Assembly (NCBI GenBank): GCA_022824465.1
Contig: JAJDZV010000010.1
Span: forward strand, 1-58,004
Length of the DNA stretch: 58,004 bases
Source of the DNA: Anaerolineae bacterium
GTDB taxonomy: Bacteria > Chloroflexota > Anaerolineae > Aggregatilineales > Phototrophicaceae
Direction: 5' to 3'
Shown: positions 15,942 to 24,848 of the stretch, in pieces
Layout: each line of letters starts with the position of its first letter
How positions within the stretch are numbered: position 1 is the first letter of the stretch
The notes under the pieces: generated by a model
Databases searched by the model: none
Told to the model about the DNA's origin: nothing
What the model saw: the letters and a program-made list of their open reading frames with translations, nothing else
Made by a program: the position numbers and the translations under genes

Positions 15942-18128
15942 CTGACTATCCATCCCGAAGCTGTTCGCGCTCTGGTCGCCGGCGAGATCGGCGCGCCGTC
16001 TTCCTTGCTGGGGCGGCATCACATCGGCGCTGAGGCCTCCATCCGCGTCTTCCGCCCCTGGGCGAAATCGATAGCCGTAATCAATGACGACAGCGGCTGC
16101 CGCGCGGCGATGACGCAAGTCGATGACACCGGTCTCTTCATCGCCGCTCTCGACGCGACCTGGGCGAAGGCGCGCTATCACTTCAAGGCGGTCACGCTTG
16201 AAGATGACATCGAGGTATTCGCCGACGCCTATGGTCATCCGCCCTTGCTCACCGATTACGATATCTACCTCTACAGCCAAGGCGAGCACCAACAAATCTA
16301 CGACAAACTAGGCGCGCATCCGCGGGAGGTCAACGGCCTGCTCGGCGTCAACTTCGCCGTCTGGGCGCCAAACTGTTACAAAGTCGCGCTCATCGGCGAT
16401 TTCAACCGCTGGGATCCGCGCACGCATGCCATGCAGAACATCAACCACTCCGGCATCTGGGAAATCTTTGTGCCCGGGCTGGCAGCCGGCGCGCGCTACA
16501 AATTCGAGGTACGCTCCCACAACCAGGGTTATCGCGCCGCCAAGTCCGACCCCTACGGCTTCTTCTCCGAGCTGCGCCCCAATACCGCCTCCATTGTCTA
16601 TGACCTCGACCAATACCAATGGGGCGACGCCGACTGGATGACAAGGCGCGCTAAAAGCAATCCGCTCAAGCAGCCGATGAACACCTACGAACTACACCTC
16701 GGCTCATGGAAGCGCAAGGACGGCGGCGCCTGCTTGACCTATCGCGAACTGGCGGACGAACTCATCCCCTATCTCATCGATATGGGCTATACGCACTTGG
16801 AGCTGCTGCCTGTCGCCGAACACCCGCTGGACGCCTCATGGGGTTATCAAGTCACGGGTTACTACGCGCCCACCAGCCGTTTCGGCGCGCCAGCAGACTT
16901 CATGCATTTTGTGGACCGCTGCCACCAAAACGGCATCGCCGTCATCCTGGATTGGGTGCCGGCGCACTTCCCCAAAGACGGCTATGGCCTCAACTACTTC
17001 GACGGCACCCACCTCTACAGCCACGAAGATCCCCGCCAGGGCGAGCACCCCGACTGGGGCACGATGATCTTCAACTACGCCCGCAACGAAGTCCGTAATT
17101 TCCTCATCGCCAACGCCCTCTTCTGGTTGAAGAAATACCATATCGACGGCTTGCGCGTCGATGCCGTGTCATCCATGATTTATCTCAATTTCTCCCGCGA
17201 AGACGGCGACTGGATCGCCAACGAATATGGCAGCCACGAGAACCTCGGCGCCCTCGCCTTCCTGCGCGAATTCAACGAAGTCGTGCACGCCGAAGCGCCC
17301 GGCGCTATCACCATCGCCGAAGAATCCACCTCCTGGGCGATGGTCTCGCGCCCAACCTACATTGGCGGCTTGGGCTTCACCCTAAAATGGAATATGGGCT
17401 GGATGCACGACACCCTCGCCTACATGGCAAACGACCCCGTTCACCGCCGCTTCCACCACCACCAGATTACCTTCGCCAGCCTCTACGCCTTCAGCGAGAA
17501 TTTCGTCCTGCCGCTCTCGCACGATGAAGTCGTCCACATGAAAGGCTCGCTGATCGCCAAACTGCCCGGCGACTATTGGCAGAAATTCGCCGGCTTGCGC
17601 CTGCTCTTCGGCTATCAATACACACAAGTCGGCAAGAAGCTCAATTTCATGGGCAATGAAATCGGCCAGTTCGCCGAATGGAGCGAAGCGCGCAGCCTCG
17701 ATTGGCATCTGCTCGAATACGACAAACACGCGCAAATGCAATGCTGGACGCGCGACCTCAACCGATTCTATCGTGACCAGCCCGCGCTCTGGCAAGTCGA
17801 CTTCGAACCGGCGGGCTTCCGCTGGATTGAAGCCAACGACGCCGATTACAGCGTCTACTGTTACATCCGTTACGCCGATAACAAGGACGACTTCCTGATC
17901 ATCGCGCTCAACTGCACCCCCGTCGTCCGTGAGAACTACCGAATCGGCGTTCCTCGCGCCGGCTTCTACCAAGAAGCCCTCAACAGCGACGCGGCGCAAT
18001 ACGGCGGCGGAAATGTCGGAAATCTCGGCGGCGTCCAAAGCGACGACATCGCAAGCCACGGGCTGCCCTGCAGCATCAACCTGCGCTTGCCGCCCCTCGC
18101 GATTCTCATCCTCAAGCCGACGGATTAA
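15942..18128 (+). CDS. glgB: 1,4-alpha-glucan branching enzyme, probable CTG start
   Basis: Makes alpha-1,6 branches in glycogen. The N-terminal part has CBM48-like beta domains (FAVWAPNCYKVALIGDFNRWD), then a GH13 catalytic barrel with DGLRVDAVSSM (nucleophile Asp), AEEST (acid/base Glu) and LSHDEVV (transition-state Asp), and a C-terminal beta domain. Homology continues upstream of the first conventional start (TTG 16005): TIHPEAVRALVAGEI is typical GlgB sequence. The only start-like codon in that stretch is CTG 15942, with SD gaaagg at 15929-15934. From there the protein has 728 residues, a normal length. Either CTG is used or TTG 16005 gives a shorter protein. The 3' end overlaps the converging MFS gene by 4 nt. 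Confidence 0.93.
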   Translation: MTIHPEAVRALVAGEIGAPSSLLGRHHIGAEASIRVFRPWAKSIAVINDDSGCRAAMTQVDDTGLFIAALDATWAKARYHFKAVTLEDDIEVFADAYGHPPLLTDYDIYLYSQGEHQQIYDKLGAHPREVNGLLGVNFAVWAPNCYKVALIGDFNRWDPRTHAMQNINHSGIWEIFVPGLAAGARYKFEVRSHNQGYRAAKSDPYGFFSELRPNTASIVYDLDQYQWGDADWMTRRAKSNPLKQPMNTYELHLGSWKRKDGGACLTYRELADELIPYLIDMGYTHLELLPVAEHPLDASWGYQVTGYYAPTSRFGAPADFMHFVDRCHQNGIAVILDWVPAHFPKDGYGLNYFDGTHLYSHEDPRQGEHPDWGTMIFNYARNEVRNFLIANALFWLKKYHIDGLRVDAVSSMIYLNFSREDGDWIANEYGSHENLGALAFLREFNEVVHAEAPGAITIAEESTSWAMVSRPTYIGGLGFTLKWNMGWMHDTLAYMANDPVHRRFHHHQITFASLYAFSENFVLPLSHDEVVHMKGSLIAKLPGDYWQKFAGLRLLFGYQYTQVGKKLNFMGNEIGQFAEWSEARSLDWHLLEYDKHAQMQCWTRDLNRFYRDQPALWQVDFEPAGFRWIEANDADYSVYCYIRYADNKDDFLIIALNCTPVVRENYRIGVPRAGFYQEALNSDAAQYGGGNVGNLGGVQSDDIASHGLPCSINLRLPPLAILILKPTD

Positions 18129-19414
18129 ACGCTGACGGATTCCGCTCTTCTGGGCGGCGGCGCTAACAACGACAACACCAGCACAATCGCGCTCAAACCG
18201 GCGCCAAGCCAAAGCACAGGTGCATAACCTCCGGCGAAATCGTAGCTGAAGCCGAAAAGCGCCGGTCCAATCGCGCTGCCGATGACGAGCGCCGCGAAGA
18301 CGAAGCCGCGAATCTCGCCTTGAAACTCGCGCCCGAACATATTGGGCCAAACCGCCCCGTCAAATACATAGCCGATGCCGATCACCACGCCGAAGGACAA
18401 CGCGTACATGACGAGCAGCCAGCTCTCCCGCATGATCATCGCAAAACCAGCCGCCCCGATAAGCGCAACCAGCTTCAGGACGACCACCACCACTGGATTG
18501 AATCGATCGATCAGAAAACCGCCCAATAACGCGGAACCGCCGGCCACTAGCGATAGCAGCGCATAAGTCTCTGTGACAACCCGCATGCCGTGCCCTAGGT
18601 CGGCAAATATCGAAACCTGATGCAAGACCAGGCCCGTCAACCAAGCCGACGCCAGCATCCGCGCGAACAGCAGTATCCACAGCATCGGCGCGCCCAAAGC
18701 CTCTGCCAGCGTCCAGTTGTCTTCCGGCTCGCCTTTGTGACCGGCCTCAAGACTTTCGCCGCCCTCCTTGGCATCGAGCGCCAGTCCATACTGCTCCGGC
18801 TTGTCGCGCATCAGCAAGCCAACCGCCGGCACGACCAGCACAGCCACCGCGATGCCCAGGAATACAAACACCTCCCGCCAGTCGTAGGCGTCCAGCAAGA
18901 GCCGCAGCAGATTTACGTATATGCCCTGAAACAAGGCGTAGGTCAGCGCCGCCAAAGCCATCATCCGGCCGCGCCGCTGGCGGAACCAATTGGCGACCGC
19001 CGTCGACCCGACCAGCGTCAGCGCGCCCTGCCCCAAACCGCGCAAGCCGATAAAGGCGAAGAATAACATCACCGGTCCATTGATCAGCGAGCACAGCGCC
19101 AGCACAATCGCGAATAGAACGCCCACCGCCGTCCCAACCCGGCGATTGCCCCAACGGTCTATCCGACGGCCGACCCAGGTCAAGCCGAGCGAAGCCGTGA
19201 ATGTGCCCGCGCCATACAAGCTGCTGACCGCCGAGCGCTCCAGCCCGAAGTCGGCGATGAAATAATCCATAAACAGCGACACCGAAAAGCTCTGCCCGGG
19301 CGCGCTGGCATTCCCGGCGATCATGGCGATAATCCACACGATCCAGCCATAATATATTGGGCTGGCAGCAACCAGCCGGCTGCGCCTTAAGGGTTTGGCT
19401 GCCGAGAAAGGCAT
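18125..19414 (-). CDS. Major facilitator superfamily transporter
   Basis: A 429-residue protein with about 12 transmembrane helices and a central hydrophilic loop (KEGGESLEAGHKGEPED). The MFS loop 2-3 motif appears as GRRIDRWGNRRVG and recurs in the second half as GGFLIDRFNP. Overall it resembles the monocarboxylate/oxalate-formate antiporter-like MFS group, but the substrate is not determinable. Start at ATG 19414 is preferred: GGAG lies 9 nt upstream and a TATAAT sits at 19453-19448 on this strand. The longer TTG start at 19465 would precede the transcript. Confidence 0.85.
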   Translation of the reverse strand: MPFSAAKPLRRSRLVAASPIYYGWIVWIIAMIAGNASAPGQSFSVSLFMDYFIADFGLERSAVSSLYGAGTFTASLGLTWVGRRIDRWGNRRVGTAVGVLFAIVLALCSLINGPVMLFFAFIGLRGLGQGALTLVGSTAVANWFRQRRGRMMALAALTYALFQGIYVNLLRLLLDAYDWREVFVFLGIAVAVLVVPAVGLLMRDKPEQYGLALDAKEGGESLEAGHKGEPEDNWTLAEALGAPMLWILLFARMLASAWLTGLVLHQVSIFADLGHGMRVVTETYALLSLVAGGSALLGGFLIDRFNPVVVVVLKLVALIGAAGFAMIMRESWLLVMYALSFGVVIGIGYVFDGAVWPNMFGREFQGEIRGFVFAALVIGSAIGPALFGFSYDFAGGYAPVLWLGAGLSAIVLVLSLLAPPPRRAESVSV

Positions 19415-19447
19415 GACGGACGACTCCAATGGCTTTGCTCCCGCCAG

Positions 19448-19453
19448 ATTATA
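19448..19453 (-). promoter_or_regulatory. -10 box of the MFS gene
   Basis: TATAAT on the minus strand, 33 nt before the chosen ATG. No good -35 is visible. Confidence 0.4.
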
Positions 19454-19493
19454 GAATCGCTGCAAAGAAAATGCAGTCGCTGCCCCGCATTCA

Positions 19494-19502
19494 TGTTAGA
19501 AT
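19494..19502 (+). promoter_or_regulatory. Extended -10 of fhs
   Basis: TG-t-TAGAAT resembles an extended -10 element with no clear -35. It places the start near 19509, giving a leader of about 100 nt that contains the structured element at 19529-19584. Confidence 0.4.
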
Positions 19503-19528
19503 TAGTGAAACTTCTGTGTTCCAGCTTG

Positions 19529-19584
19529 TTGCGAGCTCCTCCGTGCTTCACGACCCTTGGTCCTTGCTGACGAGGCGCTCGCAA
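19529..19584 (+). promoter_or_regulatory. Structured leader upstream of fhs, candidate cis-regulatory RNA
   Basis: ttgcgagctcctc (19529-19541) pairs with gaggcgctcgcaa (19572-19584), giving 12 of 13 base pairs. Inside are a CGTG-ctt-CACG hairpin (19542-19552) and a small ACC-ctt-GGT hairpin (19553-19561), so a three-way junction can be drawn. It ends 28 nt before the fhs start. It does not match a riboswitch class that I can identify by eye. Confidence 0.35.
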
Positions 19585-19612
19585 ACCAAACAGCTTCGAA
19601 AGTGGCCGCGCC

Positions 19613-21316
19613 ATGACCATCCCCTCCGACCTCGATATCGCCCAGAGCGCAAAGCTCCTGCATATCAATCAAATCGCCGAAATGATGGGCCTGGACCCGG
19701 ACCAGGACCTGGAGCACTACGGAGCGCACGTCGCCAAGATCAACCCGGCTGCCCTCGACCGGCTCAATTCCAGACCGGACGCCAAATACGTTGACGTCAC
19801 CGCAATCACGCCCACGCCCCTGGGCGAAGGCAAATCCACCACCACCGTCGGCATCGGCCAGGCGATGAAGCATATCGGCAAGAACGCCATCATCACCGTG
19901 CGCCAACCGTCGCAGGGTCCCACTTTCGGCATCAAAGGCGGCGCGGCCGGCGGCGGCTACAGCCAAATCGTCCCGATGGAAAACTTCAATCTGCATCTGA
20001 CCGGCGATATCCACGCCATCAGCGCCGCGCACAACCTCATCGCCGCCATGCTTGACGCCCAGATCTATCACGGCAACGCACTCGATGTTGACATCCACAA
20101 CATCCCCTGGCGTCGCGTCGTCGACCTCAACGATCGCGCACTGCGCAATGTCATCGTCGGCTTGGGCAAGCGCTTCGACGGCGTCCCCCGCCAAACCGGC
20201 TACGATATCACCGTCGCCTCGGAGATCATGGCCATCCTGGCGCTTACCACCTCGCTGCAGGATATGCGTGAGCGTATCGGCAAAATGGTCATCGCCTATG
20301 ACAAAAACAGAAACCCGGTGACAGCCGAGGATATCCGCGCGGCCGGCGCCGCCACCGTGCTAATGAAAGAAGCCATCAAGCCAAACTTGATGCAATCGCT
20401 GGAAAATACCCCCGCCCTCGTGCACGCCGGCCCCTTCGCCAATATCGCCCACGGCAACTCTTCCATCATCGCCGACATGATCGCCATGAAATGCGGCGAC
20501 TACGTCGTCACTGAATCCGGCTTCGGCGCGGATATCGGCGCGGAGAAGTTCTTCAATATCAAGTCGCGCATTAGCGGGCTTAAGCCCAACGCCGTCGTCC
20601 TGGTGGCGACCATCCGCGCGCTGAAAGCCCACACCGGCAAATATCGCATCATCCCCGGCCGACCCATCGACCCGGAACTGAAAGCGGAAAACGTTACCGA
20701 TGTCGAAGCCGGCGCAGTCAACATGGTGCGGCATCTCGAGAATCTCAAGAAGTTCGGCGTCAACCCCGTGGTCGCCATCAATGTCTTCGCCGATGACACG
20801 CCCGCCGAAATACAGGCGGTCAAGGAGATCGCCTTGGCTGCCGGCGCCACCGGCGTCGCCGTCGCCCGGCATTGGGCCGAAGGCGGCGCTGGCGCGGTTG
20901 AGCTGGCCGAGATGATCGTATCCGCCTGTGAGCTGCCCAACGACTTCCGCCTGCTATACCCCGATGACATGCCGATCAAAGAAAAAATCGAAACCATCGC
21001 TACCGAAATCTACCGCGCTGACGGCGTCGATTACGCGCCAATCGCCAGCCGGAATATCCGCCAATTCGAGGAACAGGGACTCGGCGCGCTCCCGATATGC
21101 ATGGCGAAGACCCATCTCAGCCTCAGCGACGATCCCAAACTTAAAGGCGCGCCCGATGGCTTTCGCATCACCATCACCGACATCCGCGCCTCGGCCGGCG
21201 CCGGTTTCATCTATCCGCTTTGCGGCGATGTCCGCACCATGCCGGGTTTAGGACGTTCGCCGGCGGCCATGAATGTCGATATTGACGAAGACGGCAAAGT
21301 CGTCGGGCTCTTCTAG
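19613..21316 (+). CDS. fhs: Formate-tetrahydrofolate ligase
   Basis: Joins formate to tetrahydrofolate with ATP to give 10-formyl-THF for purine and formyl-Met synthesis, or for the methyl branch of the Wood-Ljungdahl route. The 567-residue length is normal. The P-loop-like TPLGEGKSTTTVGI, the segment RQPSQGPTFGIKGGAAGGGYSQ (residues about 98-119) and DIRASAGAGFIYPLCGD near the C-terminus are diagnostic. The start at ATG 19613 has SD-like gaaagtgg. No other Wood-Ljungdahl genes are in the window, so a biosynthetic role is the simplest reading. Confidence 0.96.
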   Translation: MTIPSDLDIAQSAKLLHINQIAEMMGLDPDQDLEHYGAHVAKINPAALDRLNSRPDAKYVDVTAITPTPLGEGKSTTTVGIGQAMKHIGKNAIITVRQPSQGPTFGIKGGAAGGGYSQIVPMENFNLHLTGDIHAISAAHNLIAAMLDAQIYHGNALDVDIHNIPWRRVVDLNDRALRNVIVGLGKRFDGVPRQTGYDITVASEIMAILALTTSLQDMRERIGKMVIAYDKNRNPVTAEDIRAAGAATVLMKEAIKPNLMQSLENTPALVHAGPFANIAHGNSSIIADMIAMKCGDYVVTESGFGADIGAEKFFNIKSRISGLKPNAVVLVATIRALKAHTGKYRIIPGRPIDPELKAENVTDVEAGAVNMVRHLENLKKFGVNPVVAINVFADDTPAEIQAVKEIALAAGATGVAVARHWAEGGAGAVELAEMIVSACELPNDFRLLYPDDMPIKEKIETIATEIYRADGVDYAPIASRNIRQFEEQGLGALPICMAKTHLSLSDDPKLKGAPDGFRITITDIRASAGAGFIYPLCGDVRTMPGLGRSPAAMNVDIDEDGKVVGLF

Positions 21317-21322
21317 CGGCGA

Positions 21323-21456
21323 AAATGATTCCATCTTCTTGCAGCGCGCACCCACTCTCTGATGATTCGGAGAGGGGGCCGGGGGGTGAGCTAGACCGCA
21401 GCGACACTCCAATCCCAATGGCGCCCGCTCCTTCCCTGATGATTCGGGGACGCGCC
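21323..21456. repeat. Dispersed repeat, copy R2
   Basis: It begins aaatgattccatcttcttgc, then a stem ctctc/gagag with loop tgatgattcg, then ggggccggggggtgag and the core GCTAGACCGCAGCGACACTC (21391-21410). It lies between fhs and pyrB and abuts the pyrB -10-like element. No coding capacity is credible. It is shared with R3, R4 and R5. Confidence 0.8.
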
Positions 21457-21466
21457 CGGGATGGGG

Positions 21467-21472
21467 TAGAAT
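21467..21472 (+). promoter_or_regulatory. -10-like TAGAAT before pyrB
   Basis: TAGAAT lies 58 nt before the pyrB start. The -35 region is GC-rich and unconvincing. No PyrR-type attenuator hairpin was recognised in the short leader. Confidence 0.3.
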
Positions 21473-21529
21473 AGCTGCGCCAAAATAAGTGGCGCGGACA
21501 ACAGCGCTAGCGTTGCTCGGGAGACACAA

Positions 21530-22594
21530 TTGGCACAAGCGACTAACAACACTTCCACCATCAGCCAGCACGCTTTCACCTATCAGCCCCCCGCCATATG
21601 CGGCGACTTCCTGGGCAAGCACATCATTTCCGTCGATCAATTCCAAAGACAAGACCTCGATATCCTCTTCGACGCCGCCACTTCCATCCGCAAACGCATC
21701 CGCACCCACGACCGCGGGCTGACAGAACTCTGCGCTGGCAAGGTCATGGCGTCGCTCTTCTTTGAAGCCAGCACCCGCACCGATATGTCATTCCAATCCG
21801 CCATGCGCCGGCTCGGTGGCGATGTTATCGCGGTCAGCAACGGCGTGCGCTTCTCATCCATGTACAAAGGCGAAAACCTCTCCGACACCGTCCGCGCCAC
21901 CGGCTGCTATGCCGACGTCGTCGTCCTCCGCCATCCGGAGATCGGCTCCTCCTACGAAGCCGCCTATTACCTCGACCTTCTCAACCAACGCATCGACAAT
22001 CCCACGGTCGCCATCAGCGGCGGCGACGGCATCGGCGAACACCCAACCCAGGCGCTGCTCGATATTTTCACCATTTTCGACCAGAAACAATCGCTCGATC
22101 ATCTCACCATCACGCTCGTAGGCGATCTGCTGCACGGCCGCACCGTGCATTCCCTGGCGAAGCTCATCGCCTACTACGACGCCGCCGATGTGCGCCTCTG
22201 TCTCGTCGCGCCTGAAAGCCTGCAAATGCCCGCGGATATCACCTCCCTGGTGAAGTCAAGCGGCATCGACCTATTCGAAACCAACAGCCTGCGCGACGTT
22301 ATCGCCCAGACCGATGTCATCTACTGGACGCGCGTGCAAGAAGAGCGCTTCGGCGATGCCGCCATGTATGCCAGCATCAAAGACGATTATGTCATGACCC
22401 CGCGCGTGCTGGCGCAAGCCAAGCCGGACGCAATCCTGATGCACCCGCTGCCGCGCAAGCACGAAATGGGCAGTCGCGCCGACCACGACATCATGGATCG
22501 CGACCCGCGCGCTATCTATTTCGAGCAGATGGAAAACGGCATGTTCGTCCGCATGGCGCTGCTGGTCAAAGTTCTGCGCGGAGTGTACGTCTGA
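21530..22594 (+). CDS. pyrB: Aspartate carbamoyltransferase catalytic subunit
   Basis: Condenses carbamoyl phosphate and aspartate, the committed step of pyrimidine synthesis. The 354-residue protein starts at TTG 21530 with SD GGGAG at 21519-21523. Carbamoyl-phosphate loop: FFEASTRT, followed by MSFQSAMRRLGG. HPTQALLDIFT and MHPLPRKHEM, a substrate-binding loop, are also present. The codon after STRT is Asp where Arg is common, which is not a catalytic position. No pyrI regulatory subunit is present. First gene of pyrBCDEF; its stop overlaps the pyrC start by one base. Confidence 0.96.
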   Translation: MAQATNNTSTISQHAFTYQPPAICGDFLGKHIISVDQFQRQDLDILFDAATSIRKRIRTHDRGLTELCAGKVMASLFFEASTRTDMSFQSAMRRLGGDVIAVSNGVRFSSMYKGENLSDTVRATGCYADVVVLRHPEIGSSYEAAYYLDLLNQRIDNPTVAISGGDGIGEHPTQALLDIFTIFDQKQSLDHLTITLVGDLLHGRTVHSLAKLIAYYDAADVRLCLVAPESLQMPADITSLVKSSGIDLFETNSLRDVIAQTDVIYWTRVQEERFGDAAMYASIKDDYVMTPRVLAQAKPDAILMHPLPRKHEMGSRADHDIMDRDPRAIYFEQMENGMFVRMALLVKVLRGVYV

Positions 22595-23670
22595 TGCCTC
22601 TCATCAAGATTCACGGCATGATTGATCCCCATACACATCTGCGTGATCTTGATTGGTCGCACAAAGCCACATTCGCCTCCGAAACCAAAGCCGCCATCGC
22701 CGGCGGATATTGCGCCGTCTACGACATGCCCAATACCGCCCCGTCCACCACCGACCGCGAACGCCTCGCCGACAAGCTCAAGCGCATCGACAGCGCCGCC
22801 CATTGCGATTGGGGGCTCTACTTCGGCGCCTCCCAAGCCGATAACACCGCCGAATACCAGAAAGTCGCCCACCAGGTCTGCGGCTTGAAGATCTACAACA
22901 ATTCCACCACTGGCGACCTGCTCATCAATTCCAGCGCCATGCGCGAACGCCACTATCGCGCCTGGACCACCAACCGCTTGATCGCCGTGCATGCCGAAGA
23001 CGAAACCGTCCGCAACATCCTGGAACTCGTGCGCAAATACCGACAGCCGACGCACTTCCTCCACATTAGCAGCGAATACGAAATCAACTTGCTGACCCAA
23101 GCCAAACAAGACGGTCTTCCAGTCACGGTCGGCGTCTGCCCCCATCATCTCTTCCTCAGCGAAGACGACCTGCCGGTCCTGGGCGCCTATGGCTTGATGA
23201 AGCCGGAACTCAAACGCAAGTCCGATCAACGTGCGCTCTGGCGCGCCATTCGCCTCGGAATCGTCGATATCATTGAGTCCGACCATGCCCCCCACACCAT
23301 CGCCGAGAAAGAATCCGACGCCCCGCCCTACGGCGTGCCGGGCTTGGAAACGACCCTGCCACTCATGCTGCAAGCAGCCAACGATGGCAAACTGCCCCTG
23401 CAAAAGGCTTGCGATATGCTCTCGCGTAACGTACAGCGTATCTGGCGCATCACGCCCTTCCCCAAGACTTTTTCCCTGATTGATACCGACGCGACTTATG
23501 TAATCGAGCGCGACAATCTCATGACCAAATGCGGCTGGTCGCCCTTTGAAGGCATGCGCGTACGGGGCAAGATCCGCGAAGTTTGGATTCGCGGCGCCAA
23601 AGTCTACGATGGCGAAAATGTCTTGAGCCCAGCCGGCTTTGGGCGCAACCTCTTCGGGACCGTGGCATGA
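22594..23670 (+). CDS. pyrC: Dihydroorotase
   Basis: Cyclises carbamoyl aspartate to dihydroorotate. It is a 358-residue zinc amidohydrolase. IDPHTHLRD holds the first two metal His residues, KIYNNSTTG probably the carboxylated Lys, then HFLHIS and VCPHHL contribute His ligands and SDHAPHT the catalytic Asp. ATG 22594 overlaps the pyrB stop (TGATG), showing tight coupling. Its own stop overlaps the pyrD start. Confidence 0.95.
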   Translation: MPLIKIHGMIDPHTHLRDLDWSHKATFASETKAAIAGGYCAVYDMPNTAPSTTDRERLADKLKRIDSAAHCDWGLYFGASQADNTAEYQKVAHQVCGLKIYNNSTTGDLLINSSAMRERHYRAWTTNRLIAVHAEDETVRNILELVRKYRQPTHFLHISSEYEINLLTQAKQDGLPVTVGVCPHHLFLSEDDLPVLGAYGLMKPELKRKSDQRALWRAIRLGIVDIIESDHAPHTIAEKESDAPPYGVPGLETTLPLMLQAANDGKLPLQKACDMLSRNVQRIWRITPFPKTFSLIDTDATYVIERDNLMTKCGWSPFEGMRVRGKIREVWIRGAKVYDGENVLSPAGFGRNLFGTVA

Positions 23671-24848
23671 ACGCAGCACTCGGTCACTGGCTGTCGCGCC
23701 GCTTGTCCAGCGCCTATTGTCGCATAAACAAGCATCTGATCTTCCGCTTTTCCGCTCAAAATGCGCACGACCGAGCGATCGAATGGCTTCGTTTGCTGGA
23801 ACGTCTGCCCCTCTCGACGCAGTGCTGCCGATTCCTGCGCCGGCTTGCCTTTGCCGAAGCGCCGGTAGACCTGGGCGGCCTCCGCCTGTCTCAGCGGCTA
23901 ATCCTGGCGGCCGGTCTCATTAAAGGCGATGGCTTTGCCAGCGAATCAATTGCGCTTCACGCCGTCAAACATGCGCGCCGCAATATCATCCCCGGCTGGT
24001 CTGTCCTGCCCGCCTTGCTCGGTCCAGTCGAGTTCGGCTCCTTCACGCGCAATCCGCGCCTGGGCAATCCAGGAACGGTAATCTGGCGCGACGCCGGCGC
24101 CCAATCTACGCAGAATCGCATCGGCTTGCGCAATCCGGGCGCCCGCGCAGCCGCCCGCTTCCTCAGCCATCGTCGCGAACAATTGCCACCGGAGTTCGGC
24201 ATCAATATCGCCCTCTCGCCCGCAGTCGATGACATCGACGAGCAAGAACGCGACCTGCTTGAAGCGCTGACCTTCTTCCTTGACGCCGGCGTCTTCCCAA
24301 GCTGGTTCACCCTCAATCTAAGCTGCCCCAACACAGAAGACGATCCCCAGGCTCATCAACTGGAATCCGAGACCCGACAGCTATGTGGCGCATTCATCGA
24401 GCGCCTGCGAGCGAGACGCCTCGACATCCCGCTCTGGGTCAAGTTAAGCCCGCGACTGGCCGGCGACCAATACCGTATTCTGATGCGCGTCTTCCATGAA
24501 GTCGGTGTCAAAGCCGTCATCGCCACCAACACGCTGGCCCAGCCCAGCCCCGACGACGACAGCTTGCAGGCGGGCGTCGGCGGCCGCGACCTCTTCCCCG
24601 AGGCTGTGCGCGCAGTCCAAACCTTGCTCGCGGAGAAGAACCGAATGAATTACGCGGTGGATATTATCGCCTGTGGCGGCATCCTGGACGGCGCGAGCCT
24701 CCGCCACTACCTAAACCTCGGCGTCAAAGCCGGGCAATACTGGTCCGCCTTGGTGTATCGCGGTCCCTTCGCCGCCGCCATCATAGAAAACGAGTTGGCG
24801 CAATATGACCATGAGTTTGAAGCAGTCCGTCGCCAAAGCCCTGCTTGA
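23667..24848 (+). CDS. pyrD: Dihydroorotate dehydrogenase
   Basis: Oxidises dihydroorotate to orotate with FMN. The 393-residue protein starts at ATG 23667 in an ATGA overlap with pyrC; an earlier in-frame start would lie inside pyrC. It has an N-terminal extension of about 70 residues containing arginines, as in membrane-associated class 2 enzymes. The active-site loop NLSCPNTEDD, however, has Cys where class 2 enzymes use Ser, as in class 1. Later segments LWVKLSP, VIATNTLA and IIACGGILDG fit the FMN/substrate barrel. No pyrK lies nearby. The electron acceptor is therefore uncertain. Confidence 0.93.
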   Translation: MNAALGHWLSRRLSSAYCRINKHLIFRFSAQNAHDRAIEWLRLLERLPLSTQCCRFLRRLAFAEAPVDLGGLRLSQRLILAAGLIKGDGFASESIALHAVKHARRNIIPGWSVLPALLGPVEFGSFTRNPRLGNPGTVIWRDAGAQSTQNRIGLRNPGARAAARFLSHRREQLPPEFGINIALSPAVDDIDEQERDLLEALTFFLDAGVFPSWFTLNLSCPNTEDDPQAHQLESETRQLCGAFIERLRARRLDIPLWVKLSPRLAGDQYRILMRVFHEVGVKAVIATNTLAQPSPDDDSLQAGVGGRDLFPEAVRAVQTLLAEKNRMNYAVDIIACGGILDGASLRHYLNLGVKAGQYWSALVYRGPFAAAIIENELAQYDHEFEAVRRQSPA

